Shown here one piece after another: positions 24,901 through 37,684 of a DNA stretch of 64,000 nt. The stretch spans positions 7,192,001 to 7,256,000 of the forward strand of contig NC_063269.1 of NCBI RefSeq assembly GCF_910591885.1, given 5' to 3'. The DNA is from Bombus terrestris. Lineage: Eukaryota > Arthropoda > Insecta > Hymenoptera > Apidae. Each line of letters starts with the position of its first letter. Position 1 is the first letter of the stretch. The translations under genes were made by a program, and so were the position numbers. A model generated the notes under the pieces. The model saw nothing but the letters and a program-made list of their open reading frames with translations. It searched no databases and was not told the origin of the DNA.

Positions 24901-25894
24901 TGGAGCAGTGAGACAAGCAGAACGTGACCTTCGAGCTTCAAGTACGATTCACGTTTCAAATTCTTTAACGTTGAACGTACAGTGACTCATGAGAATATCT
25001 AACAACTTTGTTTGATAATGTTTGACGATATTTGATAACTTCTGAGTATATTATGTGCGTTGTGTAAATGATTTTGTTTAATCTCGACATGGTAAGTCTA
25101 TCGTTATTACATTAGTAGAGTTTCAGACAAATTTGAAAATGTATATGGAAGTTACAAGACATTTATTGCAAACGTATTTACGTTGCCAATTATCCAAAGG
25201 TAAGTCTATGGTAAGACATGGTAAGTCTATCGTTATTACATTAGTAGAGTTTCAGACAAATTTGAAAATGTATATGGAAGTTACAAGACATTTATTGCAA
25301 ACGTATTTACATTGCCAATTATCCAAATTGCCTAAAGCACTGATCATATGATTTTTAACTTTAATTTTTTTACTTACTTAAGTACAATTTAAAGTGTACA
25401 AGTTAATATGAATAATCGCCGTGATCATATGATCAGTGCTATAGGTGGTCTCACTAAATACATCTACATACATATAGGCTTACTAATGTAATGGATAATT
25501 GGCTACGTAAATAACTTTGCGGCCTTAGGAAAATGTACGTTTGCAATAAATGTTTTGTAACTTCCATATACATTTTTAAGTTAAATTGAAGCTAAAGTTA
25601 AAAAATTGCGGTATGAATAATCGTCCTGATCGCCGTGTTCGCGATAATCGTCCCGTAACAATCTTCGACCGTTTAGCATAAACGATTTCACAGTAGCGCG
25701 ACGTAGGTCCCAAAAATGTCACCAATTATACATCTTATGCTTAAGTCACAACGATAACTATTGATACCAAGCACGTCACCAAACAATTTCGCGTAAACCA
25801 AACTCTTACCTCTTCCTGTTACCTGACTGACGGCAAGGAACATCAGAAGAGCACATTTCTGAGCAGCCGAACGTGAATTACCGCGTCCAGCCAT
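21952..25894 (-). CDS. Secreted VWC-like repeat protein, copy C (318 aa)
   Basis: The seven exons are 25810-25894, 24595-24835, 23611-23720, 23421-23540, 23026-23175, 22848-22907 and 21952-22142 (957 nt with stop). All introns are GT/AG, with the same phases as copy B. The start MAGRGNSRS is followed by a hydrophobic signal-peptide core. The body has three VWC-like repeats with cores PCDIACTC, NCICMPGYTG and CVKCVCEVPP. It has 30 cysteines, the same as copy B, although their places differ: one is gained in exon 3 (KENC) and one lost in exon 4 (FETKC in B, FSSMS here). An open frame beginning before AAAG|AG is broken by an extra C and a TGA, but those bases are intronic. Introns 1 and 2 are long because of a foldback (25086-25582) and a dispersed repeat (about 23873-24300). 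The function is unknown, as for copy B. Confidence 0.85.
23873..24300 (-). repeat. Dispersed foldback repeat in intron 2 of copy C
   Basis: About 230 bases (24060-24290) match 32065-32300 in the opposite orientation. Shared words include GATAAATAACCGACAGGACG and AGACACTCTGT, both read on the minus strand here. The left part carries TCGAGAAAATCGAGTTTGA, also present at the other copy and, more diverged, in the termini of the 5305-5930 element. Intron 2 is 422 bases in copy B and 874 in copy C, which fits an insertion of this size. Confidence 0.7.
25086..25582. repeat. Direct plus inverted duplication of intron 1 sequence
   Basis: A unit of about 113 bases (25086-25198) recurs directly at 25215-25327 with a period of 129. 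A diverged inverted version lies at about 25492-25579. Between them ACTGATCATATGAT (near 25338) and ATCATATGATCAGTGC (near 25424) form a second inverted pair. Copies A and B carry a single version of the unit in intron 1 (AAATTTGAAAA ... GCAAACGTAAC in A), so the expansion is specific to copy C. Confidence 0.75.
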
Positions 25895-25946
25895 CGTCAA
25901 ATCGTAAACTGTTCAAGTGTATTCTCGTGTCGCTATCGCCTCTCGT

Positions 25947-25954
25947 CTTTTATA
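25947..25954 (-). promoter_or_regulatory. TATA box of copy C
   Basis: TATAAAAG lies 53-60 bases upstream of the ATG, at the same spacing and in the same sequence context as in copy B. Confidence 0.75.
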
Positions 25955-26099
25955 CTTTTGACCGTGAACGAATACCGAGAATAGGTCGGAACGTGGAAGG
26001 CAGTGGGGATTACGTAGGTCAGTGTTCTTCTCGATGGACGTATAAATACCAACACAGGAAGAGAATGAGAAACGTGATGCGCAGAATAATAAAGACAGT

Positions 26100-29000
26100 A
26101 AGCATCGAACGTATATCGCTATAGAATAGGACAGAAGCATGACAGAGAAAATGACGATGTTTGAAACGTTATAGTTGTTTTTCTCGTTACACAATATTTT
26201 AATATCTCTTTTAGATTCCGCGATGATTTCAGTTATATTTTCAAATCATCAGCGTCAGATTTCTTTTGAAATTATTAAGATCTCTTCATTGATACTTCTC
26301 TTTGTACTTCAAACTTATTGTTGAACAAACTTTTGACAGAGTTTTTGGAACGTTCCATTAATCGGATTTTCGAATCGGCTAATCGACTTCTCTTCACTTT
26401 GAAGATCGTTTATTTGAAATATCTGTTTTGCTTCGAATAACGTCACGATATGATCTTCGATCTCGCCAATCTGCTTCGAATTTTTCTATTGTTTCCACTT
26501 TGTTTATTGGCAGACGTTAAGACGAACTTGATATAAGCGTTACATCGCATAGAGGCTTTAAAAAGATTTCGTGCTAAGTAACCTAATACTAAAAAGTTGA
26601 AAATAATTTGTGTTAATACCTAAGAAAGTTGTTATTAAGAAGTTTCTTAAGCAATTTCCGATAATGCTCCCTCCTCCCTTGCCAACCCCCCTGTGGAACT
26701 TCGCGACTCAGCCTCCCGGCGAGAAAGTAAAAATCAACTTTAATTATTCTCCCCCTTTTACCATCCGAATTTGATGCGATTATCGCATATTTAATACGAC
26801 GTGATTAACTTTAGACGAAAATGAGAAAATGATGCAGCTCGGCTTTATGTGGCTATTAATTTGCTATCCTTTAATAATCTATGCGTATACCTTTACGGTT
26901 TAATAACATTTCAATTTTAATCTTTCTTTATGAAAATGAATAAAAGCGCTAGTTATAGTTCCGCGTTTCCTTTAATATCCATTAATTATTTTGCTATTAA
27001 TACGAGTATGTAATGCCATGCTTGCCTTAAGAACAGCACATTGCCAGCAGCCTTAGGGTACAGCAGGACCCGCAGCAAAAACGAGGACGTACACGTGCGT
27101 TGTTTTAACGCAGATAATAGTCTGTAACAAGGCCGCCAGTTGGTGCGACTTTACATAACAAAATAACAACAGCAGAAATCGAAGTGAAATTAGCTGCTGG
27201 TATAGTTTCGAAATGCATGTAACACGCTAACTACTGGCATACAGTTAGAATCCGCCTTACTGTCGCAATTATTGTAATTATTATTAAGCTTTGAATACAA
27301 TATTAAGCTTGAATACAATACAATGTATATTTTGTATTGCTCGTGATAAATATGTTAGTTGAAAAAACTGCGTATTCCTTAAAGAATAGCTGTTTATTCA
27401 AGGAAAACCACTTGTTTGATCCTATCTCCGTGAATAAAGTATCAAGTTTTCCCTCTGATGTATTCAATCGGACGCCTTTTTATTCGTAACACAGTTCACT
27501 AATGCTTAAATAAAACATTTTCATATTTGCTTCATGCGATGCTACCGTACGAATGTTATTAGAATAAGTTACGAGTTTTTTCTTCGATACATTTCTATGA
27601 TTTGTTTAACTTTTATATTTATAGAGGTATACACATCGAAATTTAATCATCATTTAATGATAACCTAATTTATACGATTAGTCGATAAAATAGCTCGATA
27701 TAAACCGATCAATAATATATATATATGTATAATACTAAAATATCTAGTTGCAATACCGACAGTTAATGTCATTGTATTTAATGTTTTATTTACTCGACGA
27801 AAACGGTATTTCATAAAGCGTACGTAATTTAATTCCAAGCAAATAATATGCTATGCCTCAGTGGTCATTAATAGTCGATATATATAGTGTAGACTCTACA
27901 CAAGTGGGATAGTACAGGTTCACTTAAAATTCAAATAACAAAACCCACTACGAACAATACGTTGCGTAATTTTCATGAGTTTTCCTCTTTATAAATTCGA
28001 ACGTTTGATACAAACAGAATATTATTTTTTATGTAGCTTAGTGTCCTGCAGGAAGTAACTATTGGAAGTGGAAATTCCCAGTCGCGCTTGTAATTTCCGA
28101 GAATGGATAATTGATCTTCAGCGTGAAAAGCAAACGATTAAACGACCGATCCAAGCGTTAAAGATTAGAAAAGTAATGAAGAGGATTCAATAAGTTGCTT
28201 GCGAAGTAAGGAATATGTGTCGTAAATGCGAATTTTACGTACTTTTACGCGTTTTTAAATACTATTTTAAATGACGATCGATATTAATCGCGCGTATAAA
28301 TAGCCTTCCCACTTTTGAAAGGAATAGCCTGAAATTCATAGCAATCGCAGGAACCATAACTTCATATTAAGATACTATAGGGTTCAGTGAATAATTAAAA
28401 ATAGATGCTGCGAATAAAACAAGGAAATCGATCGAATTTGAATTACTCGTGCTATCGAGGTCTTCTTCTCTTCTAGCGTAATAAATTTCATCGTATTGCC
28501 ATGCTAAATTATAAAGTTCGTGACAAAAACAAATATCCTTCTGAACTCTAAGTGCAAATGGCTTACGAAGGATTCGATGAATTAATTTCATAATTCTGAC
28601 TAATGGTTCAATCTCGTACTTACACGATGCTTCATTTATTGACAACGTCCGGATCGTTAGAACGACAAGACTGACGGATACTCTTGGCAAATACAATATG
28701 TAACCTCGTGAAAAGTCGCAAAGCCGGCCACCGACGAAGTCTTGTCATATATGAATAGAAGCGGAATGAAAAAGAAACCCTCAAAGACTCCTTTTGTCCG
28801 ACCGAATGAGAAACGAAACCGATAACGTAAAGTTTCTTTCAACATAATTCCGACGTAACTCGCAACGTAGAATATGAGACAGAAATAGAGATGAAAAGCT
28901 AACTTCATTTACTTTCTTCTTGAAACTTCCATCGCTTTGTGCGCTAGAAGAAAATTAATGTTTGGATCGAAACGTTAACCTTCATTCGATTTATTACATA

Positions 29001-30360
29001 TTTTCCGACTAGCTTTCAAGATAATGGTGATGATAATTGAGAAACATAATCGACACTAACGATGATTATCGGTGAAGTTTTTCTACAAGCACGACAACCT
29101 ACAATCTCCAATTTCATTATTTGCATAATACGAATATCTCTATAATTAATTATACGTACATATATATATACACACTGCAGAAGTATCAGAACGTAAAATG
29201 ATTCATTCGTGTGTTGAAAGAACATCGGAAGGAGAATTTCAAGGGACGAAGCTAAGAAATGAGAAGAATAATATTTTTACCATGACTATACTTATCGTGA
29301 TTTAAAATAATTCTTTTGTAAACTTGAAAATAAATTAATTAATCTATGTACATATATATATATATACAGTATATAGAGAATTTTAAATCTATGTAAATAG
29401 AATCTTGTCACAAATGTACTCCTATAGAACTTCCAACAAGATTCCAATGTCTGTAATACTGAAAGCTTTACGTTTGTCGCGAAGGGGGCAAGAATTCAAC
29501 GACCAGATTCCTTCGTGATATGGGAATTCGTGATAACGATATGTAAATCCGATATCACGATAAATTCGAAAATATAAGTAGCGGAAATGTGGCAGACTCG
29601 TGTTGATAAGATCACCTAGCGAACGCAACTGAATATTCGTCGTGGTACGATCTCGGCAAGAAACGAGATCGCTTATGCTTCATTAAAATGCACGAAGATT
29701 TAAGCAGAGGTCATATGTGGCGCAATAATGGCCCACGGATCATTATTTCGAGAGTATGTACACGTGTGCTGGACACGCGTATATATAGTTAATTGCAAGA
29801 AGATGAACTCTAAAAGCACGCCGAATAGGTGTGTCTACTATAATTTGAAGGAAACTTGTTGATTCATCTTTGAGAGTAATAATGGTCAAGTACTTGTATG
29901 CACTTGTACGGATTTGGCAGTTCATGTCAAATCATTTACTGATAGATTTATATTATCAACGGCCTTAGAGAAATTTTTGTGCTTGTGAAACTATCTTCCT
30001 TCCCATTTCTGAGTAGGAAGAAATATATTTTTCATAATCCTCGCGGTATATAAATACGATACAAAATTATTCAGACAAGATTACACGCGAATGAAATTTA
30101 ACGGCTGCAATCTTACAGTGATAAACTACATGTAGATATAAATATCTTTCGTATGGTAATTTGAAATATGTAAGTTATGGTAATAAAGATGTATGATATC
30201 GTTTAAAAAGAAGATTTAAAATGAGGGGCGAAAAAAGGATTTTCCTTTTTTAGATGTAACATTTGTTTCGTTTCAACAAATACGTCATTTAACTTGACGT
30301 TTCTTCGTATCTCTAACATCAATAGCGTAACTTTCGGGTCTAATATTAAATGAGTCACGT
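26100..30360. other. Non-coding stretch beyond the cluster
   Basis: The first 350 bases are paralogous to the DNA upstream of copy B (about 21480-21860), so the duplicated unit reached this far. The rest is AT-rich, with a somewhat richer block at 26640-27200 and TA-type simple repeats near 27713, 29160 and 29350. No exon was recognised. Confidence 0.5.
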
Positions 30361-30368
30361 TAACGTAT

Positions 30369-31096
30369 ACAGGGTGTTTCTAGTAATTGGGACAGGCTAT
30401 AACTCTGTTCCAAGTTAGAGAAAAATTAGAGAAAAATTTTAGTTTTTTTTGGAGATGCAACAGTTCATTTGCAAAGTGCAATTGTACTCCTTTTTTAAAT
30501 TGAACTTTATAATTTTTCATAAACCACTCTCCATGCATTTTCTCACTCTCTGTAAAAAAATATTTAGGCATTTGAGTCGAGGAATACTTAGTTTAAATTT
30601 TTAAGGCTTTTCAAGTGAAATTTATTGCATTCAAGAAACCTGGTTACATGAATATACTTTGATTTTTCAATACTTTATATATACTTTTTATTATTCATTC
30701 AGGTAACTATGTATTTTAACTGGCACCGTATATTTTGTATAACATTAGTCTACCCAGTTGGATATTCTCTACAAAAAAGTATTAACCTGCTTATGCTGGA
30801 AAGTGAGTAGTTTAGCGGATATTTTAACTTTAATTTGCCAAATTTAACGTACGAAAAACAAAAACACAGTAAACATAAAAATACCACTTCGCGTGTTGGC
30901 TGCTCTTTTAAACATTAAATTTGACAAATTAAAGTTACGATATCCGCCAAACTAATGAAGTATTAAAAGGTCAAAGTGTACTCCTCTGTCCAGGTTCCCT
31001 AAATCCAATAAATTTCAACCTAAATATTTTTTGACAAATGTCGACAGATAACGAATTATATCAAGTGATAATTTTCACTGAGTCAGCCTGTATATT
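30369..31096. mobile_element. Possible decayed CAGGGTG-ended element
   Basis: TATACAGGGTGTTTCTAG at 30367 looks like the left end of the element family seen at 5305. A weakly similar AGCCTGTATA ends near 31096. Inside is an inverted repeat of about 45 bases (30809-30858 and 30914-30957, core CGGATAT...AACTTTAATTTG). No transposase is visible. The right end is uncertain. Confidence 0.4.
30809..30957. repeat. Inverted repeat with arms of about 45 bases
   Basis: The arms 30809-30858 and 30914-30957 are about 85-90 per cent reverse-complementary and enclose a loop of about 55 bases. They would form a stable hairpin and probably belong to a MITE. Confidence 0.65.
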
Positions 31097-31099
31097 CTA

Positions 31100-34000
31100 G
31101 ATATCCTACTTGATATTTACAGGAACTTGAAACTTGAAAGGCCTTGAGGTAATTTTCCTTAAAGAACAGCAATCGAAAGGCAATGGATGTCGCGAAATCC
31201 TGCCAACCAAATCGACGGTCGCACGCATATTTTTCCATCAGGAACCCCGTAGGTAACAAGAATACGGCCATTACGCAAGCTCTGTCGTCATGGTGACAGC
31301 CAGGATATTACCGCGCGTGAAACGTCTCTATGATGTCCCATTGTGCTGTCCAAATAGCTGCTAAATCCGGCCGTCTCCGCGGCGACAGCTCGCGTCTCTT
31401 TTCGCAAGCGGATTTCGTTCGCGCTCAGCGTTACAACGCAAAGACACGTGCAACGCGAGAATATTTTGTCTCGCGACGTGCTTTGTGACTTTTGTCTAAT
31501 CGTGTTCCCCTTTTTTTCTTCATAGTCTTGAGCGTTGAATGGTATTCTCAACGTAACAGTCGCCACTATTTTCCCAGACAAAAGATATTTGGACAAAAAT
31601 TAGTCGATGCTTATCCTTGTTTGGCGATAAATCGTAAGAATGAAAATAATTATAAAAGATATTTTATTCGATAAGAAATCGTGGTTACCATTACTTTTTC
31701 GAACGACATCGTACGATTGTTATTTATCGAAACCTAAGAGTTGAGACGATATCGTAAACAGTCGCTTTTCCCCGATAACTTGTTTGAAAAGTTAACCGAA
31801 GTGTAATAAAATTTTCCATTAACACGTACAATTTTAGAAAACTGTGAGTAAAGGTAGAGTTCGACAGAAGAACTTGTATCCAGATATTAAAACGCGTTGA
31901 TAAACGTACTGGTGAAACCTTAAAAATCTATAAGAAAATTTTCTGTAATTTTCTACAAGTAGACATGAAGTGATTCCTTACGAAAAAATAAGGCGAAATT
32001 ATAGAATAACATTTTTTCATACGGCGCTTCTATTTCGAGAAAATCGAGTTTGAGGATTTATCAAGTATACTTGAACCTGGTTAATCCCGGACTGGACAAG
32101 GATAAATAACCGACAGGACGTTGTTCTACGTGTGAAAATAAATCGAAAGTATAGAATTAAATTTTATCGGAAGACACTCTGTTTTTGAGAAAAATAAATT
32201 TGTAAATCTATGACGCGCTTATATAGGCCAATTCTTAACTAAACACGTTCAGGCTGTATTTTCATGAAAATGGAGCCTCAGACGGAGATCATACTCGACA
32301 TTTTTCCTGCTGCTTTCCTCCTCTTGATTGTTTGCTCGTATCCAATTGATAATTAGCCACGATCAACTATGCTTGTGAAATTTCAAACGCAATTGTCTCG
32401 AAAGCGAAGCACCACGTAATAAACTTTTATTTTATATTTTCTTCTTACATTTTCATAAGGAACCATAATCGCTCGTACGTGTTATGGTGTGGTTATATAT
32501 GTCATATACAGGCTGCATGCTGTTTGTATATTTACTTGCAGCCTATACTTATCTCGTTTTTTGAAACGATTATCGTTTCCGTGATTCCCTCGATTGTAAT
32601 ACGATTTTCGTGCTATTTATTAATAAAGAGACATTTCAATGGAATAGAAATAATCATACGGTCCAGTTTTCGACGTTTATCGTGTCCCTGCTATCTATGA
32701 AAGATGGAACACACGAAAAGTCGATATGTCGTGGCTTGAACATCGCGCAGGCGTTCTTAAGAGAAACATCCCTTCGTATTTTTGTCCCGATTTTGGTCGA
32801 TAATTCATCGTGGAATTCTGTCGCAAGTGTCCCGTGTCGGAAAAGGATTTGTCTGGATGCTTGCGATCGATCTGTATGGCGAACAGTAAAGTGATTCTTT
32901 TATTTAATTGAACACATCGATGTTCTTTATTCTCGTGTGTAAGATAAATGGGATAAATAACATATGCATCGTAAAATTTTTTTTTATTTAATGATTAATC
33001 AATAATTCGAGAATAATTTTTGAAAGTTATCTTCATACCGTGATTGTTAGATTTTGTAACATTTTCGTAATCAATTATAGTATGGTTAAACTGTAAGATA
33101 ATTATAGTACTACTTTAAGAATAATAAGTTCCATAGTTGTCGTTTAATTAGTAAAAAGATATTACGAATGGTGGTAAAGGTAACGCGAGTATAAACTTTT
33201 GAAATATTTATGTATATGGAATAATGTTTTCGCTTGATTATATCTATAAAATAGAATGGCAAAGTTTGCCTGTGAAACCCTGGGGATATTCTGTGTATTA
33301 TTATCAAAGTATATGTTCAACGTATATTTTGATTTTATCGAATTTAGGAATTCCATTATATCTAAAAAAAAAAAAAAAGATGAAAAGATAGAAAGGGAAA
33401 TAAAACAATACGAAAGTATACGGGATTTTTAAATACAATTACTTACGATATTAGGAAGTTTCTAACTATTTAACTGAATATTTTGTCAGATTTAATATTT
33501 TGATTCGAATACAAAGAAACGCATTATAAAGTGGTACGATACAATGAAACTAAAGAAGTAAATAATATGAAATTACAGATGAATTGTGAAAGAATTCGAA
33601 GATTCGTGCACAGTTCGGAATATTTGATTCAAACGGAAAACTCTCCGACAATCGATCGCCTCATGAAAGAATAATTCCCCCATGTATTAAACCCACTGTC
33701 AGTCGCAGGGGAAATTTCAGGACAATTTGGGGTAGTTCACCGTAGGGCTAGGAAATATTGAGGGGATAAGTGAAGATTTGAATAATGAGTATCATAAACA
33801 AATGTTGGTAAGAGATTTCGTGTATTTCGTACTTTAATTAACCGAAGACTTATCGAGTTAATTTATCTATTTCAAACGGCATCGTTACGATCGTTTACAA
33901 GAAGAAAAAATAATCCGATGTTCTGAAAAGAATTTGTTTAGATTCCAGTTCATGACAAAATAAGCAGAGGAAAAGATTAAGACAATTAATCATTTCAAGT

Positions 34001-36840
34001 TTTCAAATTTTCGAGATTTCACGAAGTTTCGGGGATTCCAATTTCACGAATCTAAAGTCAAAGGACCAAATTTCTAAGTCTAAGTTCCAAACGTTTACGA
34101 AAACGAGGTTCATCTTTTTCGGAATTAGCCTATGTCGTGCTAAACATGAGCAAACGTTCGAATATTCTTCGGTGTTACTGCACATTGGGTATAAACGAGC
34201 ACCGATGCAAATTCCATCGCATACTGCAAATCACCGGAGGTTGCTGGCCTCCTTTCGAAATAAAAGCGCGCCACGAAGATCCAATTGGCCACATTACCTC
34301 GGTAACTGGTTCTCATTTACGCGCCATATTTCGGGAGTTTTCCAGCGAAATCCTCTAGCGAGTCGCGGTCTCGATTCAATCGCCGAGAGAGACGAGTGGA
34401 GCACGAGAAATTAAGGCGAAAAACGCGGAAAGTTTACGGTGGACAAAGACCAACGCGCTTAAGAAAATAGAAGAAAACGAGAGAAAAAGCCAGAGACAGG
34501 AATAAATAGTACGCCCAACGGCGTACCAAGTAGATCATAAAAAAGATTGAAGTTAATCTGCCATTATGCAAAATTGTGTTGCTCTCTCGCTTCATTCCCG
34601 TTTCGTTATTATACGCGTTTCTATGCATACTTTTCATGTACGTACGTGAGTACATGCACTATACCGTTCAAATGTTTGCAGTTACCATCTTATGATCGTC
34701 GAGAGCTTCCTTATCAGCTGTTAATTGAAACCAATTTTCTTTTTTTCCGTGTATTATTAGTTGGTATTGAAAGGAATTATTGTTAGAATTTAGGTATAAA
34801 AATAGCGTGAGTATTATTACTGATTATTAGGTATATACTGCATATATCACATCGTTAATCGTAATTTCATGTTCAATAGGAAAATATGCAGGAGAAACAA
34901 ATAAACGTAGGACACAAAACCTACTATTAAATATTTGGGTCGATCCAAAGGTATAACTAAAACAATTCTCAACATTACAGTTTTTAATCCACAGGAAATT
35001 GCGATATCGCGTGACCAACTCACAAAATGTCCTCCTTTGTGAGAGTTCAAAACCACGAGAGAGAAGAAGAAAAAAAAGAAAAAGAAAAAGAAGACAATGC
35101 TCACGGTTGTTGCGCTCATTTCTCATTTACCCGACGGAGCTTCTATTTTTCAAGCCGAAACTCATTATCGCCTTTCTCCGCTTGTATTTCACGCCACGTT
35201 TGATAAAACCATCAGATTGAAACAATAATGCATTTCTTGGGAAACTGAACACGATTCCAGGACGATTCATCGAGAACTGATTGCGCTAAGAACCGTGAAA
35301 CAAACTTCCCCGGAAAGTGATTTTTAACCTGAAAACAATCTACACCTTCGGTTAGGTTAAATATCTCGCCACTCCATCTCTTTTCAGCTCCCATTAGTTC
35401 GGAAAGCTTTTGCAAATATGGCCATACAGATAGCTAAGAGACCTATATTGCTTTCTGAAATAACAAGGATATCTAGTATTTCTGAAATATCGAGGATAAC
35501 CGAACTAGCTCAGATCCATAGCTGTATCACTTGACATTTAGGTTACCTGAGATTCCTAAAATATTCAGAGCGCGTGTAACATTTGAGACATTAGCGGTGG
35601 CTAAAATATCTAGGGCGTTTGATTTACATCAATTGGCAAAATCGATTCGAAGAACGACATCACCGACAAATCTGTAAAAAGCGTTGTACGATTGTTCGTC
35701 GAATCACGAACCTCGGCGTTATTCACGAATAATATCAAATCAAATTGCCTGTCGATCATGAAACGAAAATGTCGATGAAGAAAGGAAAATGCCGAACAAA
35801 GGAACAAGCAAACGAAGCATACTTTCCTTCCATCAAGGGACGAATCTTGATTAATGGTGCAAGTTTCCAGCGTCTGTACGGCTTAGGCCATGCTCGGAAT
35901 TTATAATGGAATGGGAGTATATTAAAATAGCCCTCACATCTGAAACTTGGTCCCTACCGGTAGGATGCCATTATCCCTGACGGTAATCATGGAAAAATAA
36001 CGTCGTTCCTTACTGCAATTACCGCTTTATCTTTTGATCGATGAAGGCAATTATGCTTGGAAACGTTAATCGGAGACAAAAAGTCACGTTTCATCCTCTG
36101 ACTTCGCATTAGTCATTATTAGCGGCAACCATCGTACACTGATTAGAGGAAGTGCTATTTACGCGAATGAACCTTTTCATCGTTGCTTGCCAAGTCGGAA
36201 GTAATTGGTAGAAAGACGCGTGTGAACGTCTCCTTTTGTTTTCTGCGTTTGGAATTCATTAACGTTCTGTATAATATTTCCCAATGAGGCATGCTATTTT
36301 ATTAATTCAGAGATAACAGTTAAGTCGGGTGGAATTAGCAAAATAATTCGGTTGCTAGATTTTCTCCTTTTACCAATCCGAATTGCGTGTCAAATTTCAG
36401 AAAACAGCACCATCAATCTTTTTCTTCGTAACTTTCGTTACGTACGACGATGGTAATAAATTCGATGATCGCGGTCGTTCATCAACCCGAATCTAACTCT
36501 TTCGAAAGCAGCTGCTGCTAAAATAGTTTACTACAGTTATTTATGAAACAAATTCGTACTCGTGGACGAGTATTTCCTAAACTCGTCCTCAATTATTATC
36601 CATTGCCCTGGAAAGCACAGACATTTCACAGGAAACGAACAACAAACAATAACTATTCGGTTGTACGTCCGAAAACTGTTTCCTGCGGATGCAAATTCAC
36701 GACTAAGCGCCGATATTACATACATCCAGCTTTGGCATACCAATTTGGATGCAGATCGGAATTACGTTTCGCCACGACGAATCGACTATGAAGTCCGAGT
36801 AACCAGTAGCTCATAGAATGCCGCTTTGAAATGGAACGCT
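31100..36840. other. Non-coding stretch, probably intron or downstream part of the CUB gene
   Basis: Later exons of the CUB gene (minus strand) should be to the left of 36850, but none was recognised here. The block 31290-31480 is richer in GC and open on the minus strand, without a recognisable domain or clear splice borders. A run of 15 A lies at 33364-33378. Confidence 0.4.
31960..32440 (+). repeat. Dispersed foldback repeat, second copy
   Basis: The ends are loosely reverse-complementary over about 100 bases (GCGCTTCTATTTCGAGAAAAT on the left, and TTGTCTCGAAAGCGAAGCAC on the right). The interior matches the repeat in intron 2 of copy C in opposite orientation. No coding content is visible. 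It is probably a MITE related to the CAGGGTG-ended family. Confidence 0.65.
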
Positions 36841-36849
36841 CGGACTTAC

Positions 36850-37073
36850 CTTGTAACTGCTGACCGCATGTGCACCATCGTAGATGTAGAGGTGATCGTT
36901 GCAGTCCAATTGCAGTTGGTCGAAGCGTAGCATGAACCGCTGAAGGATACTATGCGTTTGGAAGGTGATGGTACAGTCCAGATCCTTCTCGAGCTGCGAC
37001 ATCAGGACAGCCCCGTCTATTTTCCTGTAGAGATCTCGCATATAATTCTTCTTGCACACGTCGCTTATTTGGT
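36850..37073 (-). CDS. CUB-domain exon of a secreted or membrane protein
   Basis: The exon has 224 nt and is bordered by CTTTCAG on its 5' side and AAG|GTAAGT on its 3' side. It encodes about 74 residues starting QISDVCKKNY. Features of a CUB domain are visible: spaced cysteines (DLDC, LDCND), alternating hydrophobic strands, and the hallmark HLYIYDG near the end, which corresponds to the D-x-L-x-I-x-D-G motif of the family. The domain is cut by the next intron, as the expected C-terminal cysteine is missing. The entry phase (two bases, AC) fits the one-base overhang of the signal-peptide exon at 49471, giving a tyrosine codon. CUB domains mediate extracellular protein-protein contacts. I cannot name the orthologue; the conservation suggests a developmental or synaptic receptor-type protein. 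Confidence 0.8.
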
Positions 37074-37669
37074 CTGAAAGAAGAAAATGATTGTAAAATG
37101 AGATAACCGACGGATTAAAACGAGATTGATAATTGTACAGAAGATTTCCTTTTTTTTTTTTTTTAGTTTCTTTCTATTCAGACACACCGTTGGTTTTATT
37201 AAGCGAGATCTTAACTTTGAGAAAAATGGCAGGCTTGATAAAAAATTAACTGCCTGGCATATGTGAGGGAGAGATTTTTAAGAAAAGAGAGCAAGAGAAG
37301 CGCAAATGAAACAGGAAGAAAGGTTAGTCACACGAGTCGTTGACCTATGGCAGCTAATATTGTACCAGGCAGACATTAAAATCAATGTTAAAGTTCAATC
37401 TTAATTTTAACCCTGTATAACGCCGTGTAATTTTGAAGTGACATACCAATATCGACATCCTCTCAATTTAATTTCGTTTTTAAGTGCATTTGTACTCCAC
37501 TGTGGCTTCAAGGTTAATAACCGTTTCCTGCATAATAGCATTTCTGATAATTGTAAATTTTTACAAAAAGAATTCGCATTATAGAGGATTAATTAAATTA
37601 AAGTCTTCTTAATTGTTCAAGCAGCCATCATGAAGATTTTAGCCGGTAAAAATTCGGCGCCACCATGTG

Positions 37670-37684
37670 CCCCCCCCCCCCCCC
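37670..37684. repeat. Poly-C run
   Basis: There are fifteen consecutive C, rare in DNA this rich in AT. Such runs are prone to polymerase slippage, so the length may be inexact. Confidence 0.85.

Noticed and set aside
25133..25351. 72-codon plus ORF with an internal repeat
   Set aside because: The repeat in the translation is only the tandem duplication of intron 1 DNA of copy C.
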